Origin: Siderastrea radians
Lineage: Eukaryota; Cnidaria; Anthozoa; Scleractinia; Rhizangiidae
Length of the DNA stretch: 64,000 nt
Direction: 5' to 3'
Assembly: GCA_964017195.1 (NCBI GenBank)
Contig: OZ024889.1
Span: forward strand, 54,158,711-54,222,710
Shown here: piece by piece, positions 47,544-60,169 of the stretch
Layout of the letters: each line of letters starts with the position of its first letter
How positions within the stretch are numbered: position 1 is the stretch's first letter
The notes under the pieces: model-generated
Told to the model about the DNA's origin: nothing
Databases searched by the model: none
What the model saw: the letters and a program-made list of their open reading frames with translations, nothing else
Position numbers and translations under genes: made by a program

Positions 47544-50044
47544 ATGAGCTGCCCACGGCTTGATACTCTCTTGCAATTGGAAGAAAAGCTTAATGACATT
47601 GACGAGTTTATTCAGTCCGAACTGGGTTTTGAGCCTCTCGCGGCGTTAGCGCCACTTACAGCTGCAGAAGTAAACGGTTTAAGTAGCTTTTTGCAAACTC
47701 AGGAGTTGGTGAATGGACGACCTAACACTCCAAGTAAGAATATTTAACCTGTCATTAGTTTGCAACGTTGTCTAGGTCAACATCGCTTCATAACTCACTA
47801 CATGATTTAGATAGCAAACGAGAGCAGGAGTAGATAGATGGCCATGTGCTCTCGAGAGTCCGGCAGTCATGGACACTAAGGGTGACACGTTACATGTCAT
47901 GTTCTCTTGTGAGAATTCTACAAATTGAAACTCGGTAAGAGCTATACTGAGAATATCAAGAATAAAAGGCGTATCAGGTCAAGCAAATTGTGACCAAACA
48001 AATATCGCTCTCTCCCGTTTGACCCGTGCTAAGTACGTATTGCTTTATAATGCAGGTTTTGTAACTGCGAACACGTAACCTGAGTTAGTGATGACACTTA
48101 CCTTTTTATGCGCCAAAAAAAAAAAAAAGGAAAAGAAAAAAACACACACAAATACACGGCTGTATTATCTTTTTTACAAGGAATAGAGGGTCTCGTCTTC
48201 GCCTGCATACACTTGTCGTGAAACAAAAATGCCGTATTATATTGTCTATCGTCTCGCGATTTTGTTTTTTTTTTATCTTGATACTGTTAACGTTGTTTTG
48301 TTGGCCCACGTTAGCCAAAAGACATCAATACCTTTAGTTGTTTTAGTTTTACTACAGGAATAAAGGAACTTCTCAAAACCTTTAACTTTCGCAAAGTTAT
48401 CGCTCACATTGGATGATTTTACATATTTCCAGTAAGTGATGCAAATGTAAATATCATTGTTACAGAAAACGTGAACGACAACGAGGCAACTTGTCCTAAT
48501 TCATCAATTAAGGCTCCTGAAGTTGAAACAGAAGTCCAAATAATGGATCTAAAGGATGTTTACAACAAGAAGATGAAGAAAACTCTTGAAGGATTAGAAT
48601 ATCGCTTGGAAGACTCTGAAGTAACTGTTGTGGTGCAAGCATCTGAGGAAATCACCAGCGTTCGAGCTTATACTCAGAGGTGCTCCGAGGCTGCGATTAG
48701 GACACACGACACTTTAGGTAGGCTACTACAACTTTACCCATGTTATGCCTATTTTCATCAGCATCGTAAAACACTGACGATCATTTGGTTACAACTTACA
48801 ATATTGAACTTTCTGTTGAGTGCATATTTCAATGTATTATATTACAGCGACGTCGTGGCGTCCTTCAAAGCTACCTTATGTAACTGGGTGCAGTCTCGGC
48901 GTTAGTGAAGCTGTGTTATCTTTATCTTGTCTTTTAAAAGTGATCTGCTTAAACTGTAGGTCCCGTTGAACTAGATGTAAATACTCTACAAAGTGACGCG
49001 AGGCGTCAGGTGGTCACTGTGGATCTTGGCTCAGTGTACAAAACAGAAGATGGGCATCCAGTCTACTGGCTTGAAAAGGCAGACGTCATGCAAAGGAATA
49101 AATGGGAACTGGTAATCGCAGTGGAGTTCAGTTCAGGCTTGACGGGAAATGTAACATCAAGACCATTTAGAGTTACAACCAAAGCAGGTTACAAGATGAG
49201 AAGGAATGGAGGTTTGTTTTCTATGATTAAGATTTATCCAACGTGACGTGATGTAGTGACTTACTGACCCTGTAACCTCCGGTAAATGCTAGGTGTTCGC
49301 TTATTAGAGGTATCCGCTTATGGGCGAATAAAAATGAACCTTTACTTTGTAAGTGGAGTCCTTACTTGAAATTAGCATCCCTCGCAGAGGTTCGAATGTA
49401 ATTTGATTTACAGGGTGTTCTCTTAAGTTGTTTTAATAATAAAAATAATTTTGTTGGTTTGTCTGTCTGTTTGAAGAATCAAATGTGAAACAATTGCTAA
49501 ATAAATATCAATCAGTGTCTATTCTTAAGAAGCTGGTTTCTGTACATGTTTTGAATGGGCAGATGTTTTGCAGCCATTTTGCTGGGCTTGGCAAATATTG
49601 GTCAAAACCGGACCTAGCAATCAATCATGTTAAGCTATGACATGCCGCAATGACAAACAAACGCCTTTACGCCTGGAATATTTTGTTGTAGTGGCTTGTA
49701 AGATTTTTTGATGATTCTGTGGGATGGTAGCAGAAAAAAGGGTAATGAATAGGGGTTGAAATAAGCTCCTTTTACGCTTGCGTGCACTGGAAGTCCACGA
49801 AACTGCTCACGCGGATACACTGATATTTCTGTCTTTAAGGAAGAAACTATATTTTCCTTTTTAGATGTCGTCCCAGGCAACTGCAATGTGCAACGTCTAT
49901 TTCGAAAGATTGCGTGTTCAAGCAACCACTCAATAACTGACCACGACGACTGTAGAGGGCTTGCATTTCGCCCCAACAATGGATTTAAAAAAGGTTTGCA
50001 TATCATGTCTTCACTGTCATATTCTCGTGTCAACCTTTAGTTGC

Positions 50045-50079
<35 letters not shown>

Positions 50080-51846
50080 CATTGTGGTGGTGGTTATAAA
50101 CAAGCCATTGAGGGAAAACTCTTGTTACAAACCCTGGACTTGTGTAACTTCGAGAGGGTACGAGTCAGTAGATTTGTTGGTGTTTAAGATACCTTCTTTC
50201 AAATCTAAATTTAACGGTTAAGGCCCTTTTAACAGGCACTCAAAGGTAATCTGCAAGATTGAGGGTGGAAAGAGTGTAGGACGTTTTCCCCTAGATATTG
50301 CTGAGTATGCCTGCTTACAGGAACACCTTTATAATCCGGGCAAATTTTTCTGCACATACTAGATGTCTTTCCACCCTTATGACAAATTGCTGGAATATGT
50401 TGTTTATTGAGTTATATTTATATATCTGCAGAATTTCCAGATGACGCTTGTTCTTTGAGTAAAGAGTTCAAAGAGTTCAGCTTAATGGCAGAGGACGATT
50501 CCTTAACCCGGCCTCTTCTAACTGATAATTCTAAGAATAATTTGAATTCAGGGTTTGTCTATCCAGCTGAAGGAGGAATCGTATTGCAGCCAAACTCAGT
50601 TTTAGATAGACACAGGGTAAGGAATAAGCCGTGTGTATCAGTTAGAATACGATATAGTTTTTGAATGTAGCTACAAATTCGGTATATGTTGCCTCAGCCG
50701 TTTTTACAGTGTATATACTTGCACGAAACTGAATGGTTTATTTTATCAAAAGTAGAGATTTAATGTAACTACTGTCACTACACTAAAGCGAGAGAAATGA
50801 CACATCCATCAAATTCATTGCCGAAGCAAAAACAGGTTAAATGTATTGTGAACTTCCTGGTTTCTTTAGTTATGCAAAAAGTCACCCTGTTTTTGGTCTA
50901 AAATGTGTATACAGCAAACGCAATAAGCCAAAGTTACTTTTTAAAGTGACCGAAAAATACAGACGTTCGTAGCATACTATATATAGCTTTACCAGGGAGG
51001 TTGACTGTGCTTTGTTCAAAAAGAAAACTATATCGTGGCCACAATGGACCTTTTTTTAGGAATTTAACAACACAGAGAAAGTTAATATCGATAACGTCGT
51101 TTTTTTTAACCTTTGCTCTTCGTCTTTCTTCGTGTTGTTGTTGTTGTTGTTGTTGTCGTGATTACTTTAAACATAGTTGCTGGAGAGACTGGTTATGTAA
51201 CTTTGCAAGTTTCAAAGGCCTTAACAAAGGTGCTGCAATTTATGTTGAAAGTACCACGACAGTGCACAACCTTTTGTTTTACGTTCGCACACTATGGCTG
51301 AATAACTTAACAGTGACATTCTTATTGGTTAGTTGCTCATGCAAAATTCAAAACCTATTGTTGTTTGTGCACCGTCAAGGCTAAAAACGGTAACAAAAAC
51401 ATAAAACAAAGGACTTTGCTGAGCTTCATAGCCAGATTATTTTATTAACTATGCTTTAAAGTACTGATAACTAAATAAATTAATTCCAGGTCGCAAGATA
51501 TTACAGTCACAAGGAAAGGATTCACAGCGCTGTTGAGCAGCCTGAGCTTCCTGGTTTGTTGAAGCTGGTTGCAAAACGGTCTGACCTGGTCAGCCCTCGT
51601 CGAAAGGCAAATGGGCACAAGTCTGCTGAAGAAGTTATCTGGTGGGCATGTGGGCTTTGTTTCTTCGAACGTCGCAAAAAATCGACAATTAAGGCGCACG
51701 TAATTCAACGGGTCTGTCAAAAGTCAATTGAAATTAAAAAATCAAGAGGAAAATCTGGAGGGCGTCAAATGGAACGCCACTTCAGTTGGGACTTTGGGAA
51801 AGAAAGATTTGATGATTATTCGTGGAAAGCCTCTCTTTCTGTATAA
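47544..51846 (+). CDS. Copy E: six-exon C2HC zinc-finger family protein (intact)
   Basis: Exons: 47544-47733, 48466-48717, 48960-49211, 49865-49993, 50432-50616, 51490-51846. All borders are GT/AG, phases are 1,1,1,1,0, and the joined frame is open for 454 residues. The head is MSCPRLDTLLQLEEKLNDID followed by FEPLAALAPLTAAEV, unlike A-C after the shared core. The middle (VQIMDLKDVYNKKMKKTLEG, VTVVVQASEEITSVRAYTQR, VTVDLGSVYKTEDGHPVYWL) is close to A, with mostly third-base changes. Exon 4 (VQRLFRKIACSSNHS, DHDDCRG) and exon 5 diverge more. Exon 6 has C390, C393, H406 and C412 of the zinc finger, then KKSRGKSGGRQMERHF and WKASLSV. This is the best-preserved copy. Its function is unknown to me; a nuclear regulator is inferred. 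The first half is duplicated as D; the last exon with flanks is duplicated as F. Confidence 0.88.
50045..50079. repeat. (ATG)n microsatellite in intron 4 of E
   Basis: Twelve ATG/GAT triplets directly downstream of exon 4. Confidence 0.9.
51132..51156. repeat. (TTG)n microsatellite in intron 5 of E
   Basis: Eight TTG triplets. The paralogous site in F (about 56650) reads TTCGTGATTTACT without the repeat. Confidence 0.85.
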
Positions 51847-51960
51847 GAAAACACAGACAAGATGTTTGTCTTGCTAGTATTATCCATCCTAGTGGCATTT
51901 TTAGTCATTATCATGGATTGTTTTCAAAGTGTCTCAAGCAAACCTTAAAGGAGGAATTAA

Positions 51961-51966
51961 ATAAAA
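51961..51966 (+). terminator. Candidate polyadenylation signal of E
   Basis: AATAAA lies 115 bp after the stop codon. The F copy reads AATAAG at the same point. Confidence 0.45.
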
Positions 51967-53779
51967 TTGTATTTAAAGTTGAAATTTAAAAGCGTCGGTC
52001 CTTTAATGACCCTGACAGCGGTTTTCTGTAAGCCATGTGTATTATCATTACAATAATTTTAAGTGGCTGGTCCTTAAAATGTTTGTTAATAAAGTAGATT
52101 TCTTGAATGGTAAAAGTGAAAATATTGTCCTTAAAAGGTTAGTTATCCAAGATGTCATTGTTTTTATTAGCCCTGTATATTTTGGTGATAATTGTTAGTG
52201 GCAGGTCCACACAGTGTGAATATTAGAGATGCGTTTCCAAAACTGTACATATTGGCTCTTTTGGAAGGTTTGATTTCTTAGTAGTTAGAAACTGGCTATT
52301 AGCCAGGCTCATTGCCTTGATACTGTTATGTAGTCGTTCAGTTACCCACCCCCCTTCACTTCGGATAAGCATTATCAAGAAGTCAGTTGACTTTTTCTGT
52401 TGGCATGTAATTGAGTGGTTCAGTTGCAATTATGAAATGTAAATACATAACTGTAAAAAGAAAAAAATGAGTGTAAATAAAAAGTTAGCATTTGTTTCCA
52501 GTGACTGGTGAAAATTTGTGCAATATTGTTGGGTGTGTAGGTTAACTTTGAACATTCGAAGTTAACCGGACATGTACTATTTCCCGCCACACTTAGCGGC
52601 AGCCCACGCTGTTGGTCTTCAGGTTCGTCTTTTTTCAAGCGTTATGGTGATCCACTTCTCCCTCTTCCGCACCTCTTCATAATTATTGTTTACTCTCATG
52701 GATCAGTATATCCCAATATTCCCAAGGCACTACTATTCGAAAAAGACTACATAAATTGCTCACATTGGTCTTCTCATCTACGACTCGCTTCCACTCTTAC
52801 TTAGGTAACAAGTCCAGCTGTTAAGCCCAGACTCTAACCTGGAGGACAGGGTTTGTCCTAAATTTAGCCCTCCGACCCCCCTCCCTCTAATGCCAAATCG
52901 GTAAATCAATTTGTACCAATCTTTACCAGGGACGAAGAAATCAGAATTCTCACAAGACAAGCGTTTTTTGTTCTCAGTGTGATTAGAATGTAGATTGCTA
53001 GCTCGAAGAATTGCTTTTGAAAAATAATGCAAGCACACCGAGGAAAGCCGCTCAAATTACGTGGCGATATAGGAAATGTACCAGCAGATGTTACAAGATT
53101 ACCGAGTAAAAACTAGTCCAATAAAAGTAAATTGAAAGCGAAGATTGCAGAATAAGAGTTCGACATTGTCATTTATAAGTGTAAGACAACATAAAGTAAT
53201 GGAGGCTGCACTTTGACTCATTACTTATACTAACTTTTATCAGGAAGAAGGTGTTATGTTTAACCAAGATTGGATTAAATGAACAAAACAATGAAACGAA
53301 TGGTTAAAGTACATTAGAGTGGTATATGCAAATCTGGATTACGACAATCAGATCATATAGCTGTTTTTTGTGTTCAAAGACCTATTGTTTAACAGCAAAA
53401 ACCTGGAGATAAAAATTCTGTTAGGAAAGACACGAACTGTACTCAGAAAATGCCAGTACAACAACAGAATTCCAAAAGCAGGACAGTTAAAGAAAGATTA
53501 ATACATCACAATTATAAGAACATTATGCCCAGCTTCCTTGTCTTGTACTTTCTCATCAGCAGAAACTCAATGGATACATATCCTAAGAATACTTAGTGAA
53601 CTTGCTGATCATAAGGAAAGCACTGATAATGAACTAGAGAAATCAAACTAGGAAGAAAAGTGTGGGTCGATCCAAAGTTAGCAGGTGACTTGTGTCAGAG
53701 ATTTTGATTACCAGGTCTGATGCTGGACTGCTGAGAAACATTTCTGATTGGTTTGCCAGAGTTGAATATCAGCAAAGAT

Positions 53780-53935
53780 GTTCAACTCATATTCACATTC
53801 TGATATGGTTAGAGCATGCACCACAGTTTGGTGTACACAGTGATGAGCAAGTGACATTTAAAAATTATCAGTTCAACTCATATTCACATTCTGATATGGT
53901 TAGAGCATGCACCACATTTTGGTGTACACAGTGAA
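53780..53935 (+). repeat. Direct repeat of about 65 bp
   Basis: GTTCAACTCATATTCACATT...TGGTGTACACAGTGA occurs twice, about 94 bp apart. The F-side counterpart (59937-59975) has a single, shorter copy. Confidence 0.85.
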
Positions 53936-54109
53936 AGGCAAGTGACATCTTACATTGACATGATAATTACCTGTCAAAAGCCAACAACCAATCGTGAATT
54001 ATTGAAACTAATAAAGAGACAAGTACATAAAAAGAATACCATATTCTCAGTTATCCTCATCTTTAACATAATATATAACCAGCCAGGACTGGTTGCAACT
54101 GCAACAGAT

Positions 54110-55020
54110 TACTAATAAAGCAATAATATTTACATCCCCAAAGGGAAGTGTACTATCCCTCAGTCCATTTACAGACTAAACATGGTGTTACCAGCCACTG
54201 ATATTTCAACTAAAAAATACCAGTTTTACTCCACTAAGCCGGCATCTTCACATCTTCAGTCTACTTGAATCAAGAGGTTTGTAGTTTAATGGTTGACATG
54301 CAGGTATTGCAACACCACTATGTATTCCATGCCTTCTGAAATTAGAAGCTGCTTAAATTCCAGTACATGTAGGTGCTAATGATAACACCTCACTCTCACT
54401 AAAATTGCCACCTGAGCTCTGCTGTTACAATACTTTAAGGCTGCCTGATACAACGTTTTATCGGGGTTTGATTTACCAATACCAGATACCAGATGCTCAA
54501 GTAAGGAAACAGGAAACAGAAAACGTGTTGAGTCATGTGATATCTTAAAATCTCAACAATAGGAAAAGACTACTACGTCAATAGTTTTACAGAGTTCAAG
54601 GGGAACATTTGGAGCATTACCTTCGTTCAGACGCTTTTTGCTTATATATACATTTTTTTTTGCTATATATATTAATTTTGTAAATACTAGTTATGTTATG
54701 TTATGTTAATAGAACTCAGTAGTAAAACGTCACTTTATGGTGTAGCCTGTCTGAAAGTGAAAGCTCTTGTTATTTTCTCCTTTGCTATGAATTCCCTTTC
54801 GTCGCATACACTGAATAGTTTAATTGACCTCACTACCACAGAAGAAACACAGTGGAACAGTAAATGACACACTTAGTATACATGTGTATAGTAAGTGTTG
54901 TTTGAATATCCAGAAGCGAATGGGCTAAGTAAATCTTGCAAGGTAACTGGCCTTTCCAGTAAGGACCTAGCGTACCAAGGCTTTAAAATTTTGGCCTGAG
55001 AGCGCATCAAAAGGCAAACA
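54110..55020. other. Spacer between the E 3' region and F
   Basis: No gene is seen. A minor TATGTTATGTTATGTTA repeat lies near 54690. Confidence 0.35.
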
Positions 55021-57045
55021 AAAACCATGGGGCAATGATGACGTAGTTGTGTAACAGCGGGAATCACTGTAAATCATGAATTTAACGGTTGCAAAGTGGT
55101 GTTCAGTGTAGATGTGAAGCAACTTAAGTTTGAGCCCTTGAGCTTAAGTAGAATTTAAAGCCCAGACAGTCACTTTAAATTTTGTAAACAGAACTCAAAT
55201 ATTCGTAGTCGTTGTTGCGTGACGGTCACTACGAAACCCTACGTCTACGTGGGTGTTTGAGGTCAGACAACACACGGCAAATCGACTTCTGCTTTTTACA
55301 TTTCCTTCGTCCAACCTCGAATCGCCCTCTTTAAGGTGCTCTTGACGGGTTTCACGTGTTTGCTTGCATTCACGAAAAGGAAGTTCAGTTAGCTCTTTCG
55401 CAATTCTCACTTAATACGATTAAAAAAATGAAATAAAATAAAATACAAAATGAAACGTCATTTGAACTGTATTGTATCAAATGGTCTGTTTCAGTGTTCC
55501 CGTCTGGTTGTTTCATTAAGAATTTTTTACTGTGATATTTATATCTTCTCACGCATAAAATGATTTTGAAAGCGTATATTGTCTGTAATAGTGAGAGTAT
55601 CATTGCTATATAATACCTTTCGCTTCCGGCGTGTATAAAACGTGTCCATGTTATTATCGCATTACTATATTTTTAGGCACCGAGAATAAAGTAATGACAA
55701 TGCTTCGTGCTACTTGTCTTGCAACAAAATTTCAACAGAGTTTACAAGAAAAAAACCCGCTTTCGCTGTTCCGTGCCAAGTTGCACGAAACTTTCCTTAG
55801 TGCAACGCCTTCATCAAAGTCTGCTCATATTCGGGAATAATGTTTGCAGGCCTAACACGAGGACTTAAAATCTTCTGGAGAAAAATAAATAAATGAAAAA
55901 AAAAAACAACATTTAAAAAGACCTTCAAAATGAATAACGGTTTCCCTTGGGCTTTGGGCGGTTAAGTTGTAATAAATACACTCTGGATTCGATTCGTCGA
56001 AATTTGCATATGGCAGACTGCAATTACATTCTTAAGTTTTTTTTTTTCAAACTTTGTCCTCTTTTTCTCGCTAGAAAGTTGGATAAACCCACTTTGGGTT
56101 GAATCAAGAATGTCGTTTGTTGACGATTAGTTTCCTTTCACATACCCGCCCTCACAAATCAGTTAAACTGCCATATAGTTTGAAGGTGTTTATGAATGTA
56201 GCTACAAATTCGGTATATGTTGCTTCAGCCGAATTTACAGTGTATGTACTTGCACGAAACTGAATGGTTTATTTTTATTAAAAGTAGTGATTTAATGTAA
56301 CTACTGTCACTTCACTAATGACAGAACTATCATCTATTGTCGACGCAAAAACAGGTTAAATATCTTGTCAAATTCATGATCCCTTTAGTTATGAAAAACG
56401 TCAGACCGTTTTTGGTCTAAAATGTGTATACAGCAAACGCATTTAGCCAAATTTACTTTTTAAAGTGTCCGGAAAAAGTCGTTCGTAGCATACTATAGCT
56501 TTACTAGGGAGGTTGACTGTGCTTTGTTCAAGAAAAAAACTAATATCGTAGCCACAATGAACTTTTTTGAGGAATTTAACGACATAGAGAAAGTTAATAA
56601 CTAGTCGATGAACGTCGTTTTTTTCAACCTTTGTTCTTCGTCTTTCTTCGTGATTTACTTTAAAGTACTGATAACTAAATAAATTAATTCTAGGTCGCAA
56701 GATTTTACCGTGGCAAGGAAAGAATTCACAGTGCTGTTGAGCAGCCTGAGCTTCCTGGTTTGTTAAAGAAAGTTGCAAAACAGTCTGACCTGGTCAGCCC
56801 TCGTCGAAAGGTAAATGGGCACAAGTTTGCTGAAGAAGTTATCTGGTGGGCATGTGGGCTTTGTTTCTTCGAACGTCGCAAAAAACCGACAATTAAGGCT
56901 CATGTAATTCAACGGGTCTGTCAAAAGGCAAATTAAAAAAATCAAGAAGAAAATCTAGAAGGCGTCAAATGGAACGCCACTTCAGTTGGGACTTTGGGAA
57001 AGAAAGATTTGATGATTATTCGTGGAAAGAGTCTCTTTCTGTATA
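55020..57045 (+). pseudogene. Copy F: 5' flank fused to intron 5 and exon 6
   Basis: 55020-56165 aligns with the 5' flank of D (41462-42570) and E. It stops before the promoter motifs and jumps at about 56165-56172 into sequence matching intron 5 of E (from about 50650). Promoter and exons 1-5 are therefore deleted. Exon 6 (acceptor TCTAG, from 56694) is open through an intact zinc finger (CGLC...H...C, RVCQK). A small deletion then gives a stop at 56934-56936. The remaining tail, out of frame, still reads KSRRRQMERHFSWDFGKERF and ends SWKESLSV at 57045. It is a clear pseudogene unless the exon is spliced as an alternative end. Confidence 0.8.
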
Positions 57046-57243
57046 AGAAAACACAGAGAAGATGTTTGTCTTTCTGTTCGATCCTTATGATGAGCTCTTA
57101 TCAGCCTGGTAGCAAATATTTCAGGTCATTTTTAAAGAGTGGATTAGCTCTATACATTTCATTTCAAGGCAAACACTGCCGTTTACACTTAGGTTTAATT
57201 AGTTCTTCGCCAGTTTGATATCAGCGTTGCACTTTGTGTTGAT

Positions 57244-57392
57244 TAGCCTGCAATGCAGGCGTTTTCTGGGGACGCGCGAGTGCCCTCGGTTGCTCATTCT
57301 ACTCTCCCCAATCTTCCTCTGCTTTTAAAATCCAAGATGGCGGCCATGGCGTTCGCTCACCCCCCCAAAAAATACGCCAGCATTGCAGGCTA
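57244..57392. mobile_element. 149-bp MITE, TA-flanked
   Basis: TAGCCTGCAATGCAGGCGTT and its inverted partner GCCAGCATTGCAGGCTA form the ends. The interior contains CCAAGATGGCGGCCATGG. The outermost TA on both sides could be the target duplication, as in Tc1/mariner-type elements. It lies in a segment (about 57075-57465) inserted relative to E. Confidence 0.75.
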
Positions 57393-57709
57393 TGTGATGA
57401 TGTAATGCACATTTGAAGAAAAATTTGAAGATTTAATTTCTTAATATAAATGCTTTAAGTTCTTAGCATTATCCATCCTAGTAGTATTTTTAGTCATTAT
57501 CATACCAGCCCTCTTGTCCGACTGAAAAGGATTGTTTTCAAAACGTCTTAAGCAAACCTTAAAGGAGGAATTAAATAAGGGCGGCCTTCTCCGCAGTATA
57601 TTTCCATCGACGTTTTCAACTTGTCTGAAACGCTTTTCTGTTGAAAACTTGTCAGTGTAAAGGGATGATGACCTACTGGAGACCTCTCCGACAGCCATTT
57701 TCAAGCATG

Positions 57710-58000
57710 TATTTGGGTTATCAGTATTTATTGATGCTACTACAACTACCTCTATTTACCGGCCGAGGAAAATTTGATTATCATGATTATTATTTAGCCT
57801 CAGCTTTTGACATTAACAATGGTTAATTGTAAGCATGCAGTGGTCATGTCTACCATTTAAGTCATTAATATTTACTGATGCTACTGGAACTACCATTTTT
57901 TATCGGGCGAGGGAAGTTTGATTATCATGATTATTATTACCCCTCAGATTTTGACATCAACAATGATTAATTGCAATCGTGCAGTGGTCATGTATATGGC
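57710..58000 (+). repeat. Two-copy tandem repeat of about 140-150 bp
   Basis: TTGATTATCATGATTATTAT, GATGCTACT..AACTACC and GCAGTGGTCATGT occur in the same order in both halves (57728-57850 and 57874-57993). It is absent from the E side. Confidence 0.75.
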
Positions 58001-60169
58001 TTAATTCTCCACATGATACTGGGACGCTATGTGTTCATATATATTTCATTTGCGAAAAGCGTGTATATAAAATAGAAATTTAAAACCGTCGGTCCTTTAA
58101 TAAGAAGTCAGCGGTTTTCTGTATGCCATGTTATTTATTATTACTGAACAAAAATGTTTACAAGTGAAATTATTTCCCTTAAAAGGTTTGTTATCCAAGA
58201 TGTCATCGGTTTTTATTAGCCCTGTATATTTTTGGTGATAATTGTAATGGTAGCTGTCCACACAGTGTGAATATTAGAGATGCATTTTCGAAACTGTACT
58301 TTTGAAAGGTTTGATTTCTAGGAAGTTAGAAACTGGCTATTAGCCAGGCTCATTGTCGTAATACTGTTAAGTAGTTGTTCAGTTAGTTGGTTATGTGAAC
58401 CAAACAAATGTATGAGCTGTAAATATTACCATGCCCTTCACCTCGGATAAGGATTGCCAAGAAGGCAGTTTAGTATTGGTATTCTCTTAATAATTGGGTG
58501 GTCTAGCTAGTTACAATTATGAAGTGTAAATAATGTAGATAAATAAGTGTAAATAAAAACGTTTGCATTTGTTTCCAGTGACTCGTAAAAATGTGTGCCA
58601 CATCGTCGAGTACTCGTTTAAGTTAACTTTGAACATTCGGAGTTAATCGGACATGTACTATTTCTTGCCACACGTAGTTATCAAGCTACGCTGTTCCTTT
58701 TCGTGTTCGTCCTTTTCCAAGCGTTATGGTGATCCCCGTTTCCCTCTTCCGCACCTCTTCGTTAATATTGTTTCCTTTCATGGATCAGTATATCCTCAGA
58801 ATATGGGAAAGAGAATACATAAATTGCTCACATTGCTGTTCTTATCTACGTGTCACATCCATTGGTACGTATCAGTGACGCTGGAAATGGCGCTTAAATA
58901 GAATATCCTAAAGTTTGTCCTCTTACTTAGGTAACAGCTCCAGCTGTTAAGCCCAGACTCCAACCTGGAGGACATGGTTGTCCTTAATTAAGCCCTTCCC
59001 CACTTCTCTATACCAGGGATTTACAAATCAGAATTCCCAAAAGACCAGTGTTCTTTGTCCTCAGTGAAATAGAATGTAGATTGCTAGCTCCCAGAAATAA
59101 TTTTCAAAAACTAATGCAAGCACCTAGAGAAAGCAGCTCAAAATACGTCGCAAAAAATGTACCAGCAGATGTTACAAATAAAGTTAATGTGTTACCACGG
59201 TTACCAAGTGAAACTAGTACAAAAACAGTAAATTGAAAGCGAAGATTGCTGTATAAGAGTTCTGCATTGTCATTTATATTGTATGTCGTGTAAATAATCG
59301 TGTGAATTTTTACACTAAAGTTTTAAGATTTCAAGAGGCCGCACTTTGACTCTTTTTACCTCTATTCAGGAATAAGTACTCTAAAGAGTTAGCTTTACTG
59401 GTATATTTACTGGACAAAAAAGGCCGGAAATAACGAACGAACGGTTAAAGCTAGTACGTTAGAGTGGTATATGTAAGTCTGAATTACGACAATCAGATCG
59501 CTGCCTTGTGTGTTCAAAAACCTACATTTTTAAACCAAGAAAACTGCAGATAAAAACTATTTCAGGAAAGACACAGATTGTCCTCAGAAAAAATGCCAGA
59601 ACAAAAACAAGAAGGTCCGAAAACAGAACAGTTAAAGAAACAAGAGTATTGGAAAGGTTAATATATCATAATGATAAGAAAATTATGCCCAGCCTCCTTG
59701 TCTTGTACTTTCTCATTAGCAGAAACTCAATAAATACATCTCCTAAGAATACTTGGTGAACTTGCTGATCGTAAAGATTCCACTGATAATGAACTAGGAA
59801 GAAACTAGGAAGAAAAGTGAGGGTCGATCCAAAGCAAGCAGGTGACTTGTGTCAGAGATTTTGACTACCAGGTCTGATGCTGGACCACTGGGAAACATTT
59901 CCGACTGGTTTACCGGAGTTGAACGTCAGCAAAGAGGTTCAACTCATATTTACGTGCTGGTGTACACAGTGATGAGCAAGTGACATCTTACATTGACAAG
60001 ATAATTACCTGTCAAAAGCCAACAACCAATCGTGAACTACTGAAACCCAATAATAAAGAGACGAGTCGATAGCAAGAATATCATACTCTGAATTGTCCAC
60101 ACCTTTAAATCAATATATAACCATCCACAACTGGTTGCAACTGGAACAATCACCAATTAAGCAATTATC

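Larger units (their letters stand above)
44795..49430 (+). repeat. Tandem duplication, unit 2 (carries exons 1-3 of E)
   Basis: It is the second copy of the ~4.6-kb unit, with the same order of flank, promoter and exons 1-3. Homology with unit 1 fades near 49430, where the E-specific intron 3 sequence continues to exon 4. Confidence 0.9.
51850..54100 (+). repeat. Region downstream of E, duplicated downstream of F
   Basis: The 3' region of E (ATTATCCATCCTAGT, GGTCCTTTAAT, CAGCGGTTTTCTGTA, CCAGTGACT, GACATGTACTATTTC, TAGATTGCTAGCTC, AGATGTTACAA, AACTCATATT.AC) recurs in order at 57050-60130. An AATAAA at 51961-51966 may end the E transcript. No conserved open frame was found beyond it. Confidence 0.8.
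57050..60130 (+). repeat. Region downstream of F, paralogous to 51850-54100
   Basis: It is the same order of conserved words as downstream of E, with two F-specific insertions: about 57075-57465 (including the MITE) and about 57580-58070 (including a tandem repeat). No gene could be supported. Confidence 0.75.

Noticed and set aside
49635..50033. 132-codon open frame on the minus strand
   Set aside because: It is antisense to exon 4 of copy E and the adjoining introns, and has no family similarity or splice context.
52420..52638. Small open frames in the E and F 3' regions (also 58653-58901, 59508-59759)
   Set aside because: The paralogous regions share DNA but not the open frame, so they are not coding.
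56443..56778. 111-codon open frame on the minus strand
   Set aside because: Antisense to exon 6 and intron 5 of copy F; composition and location mark it as a shadow.
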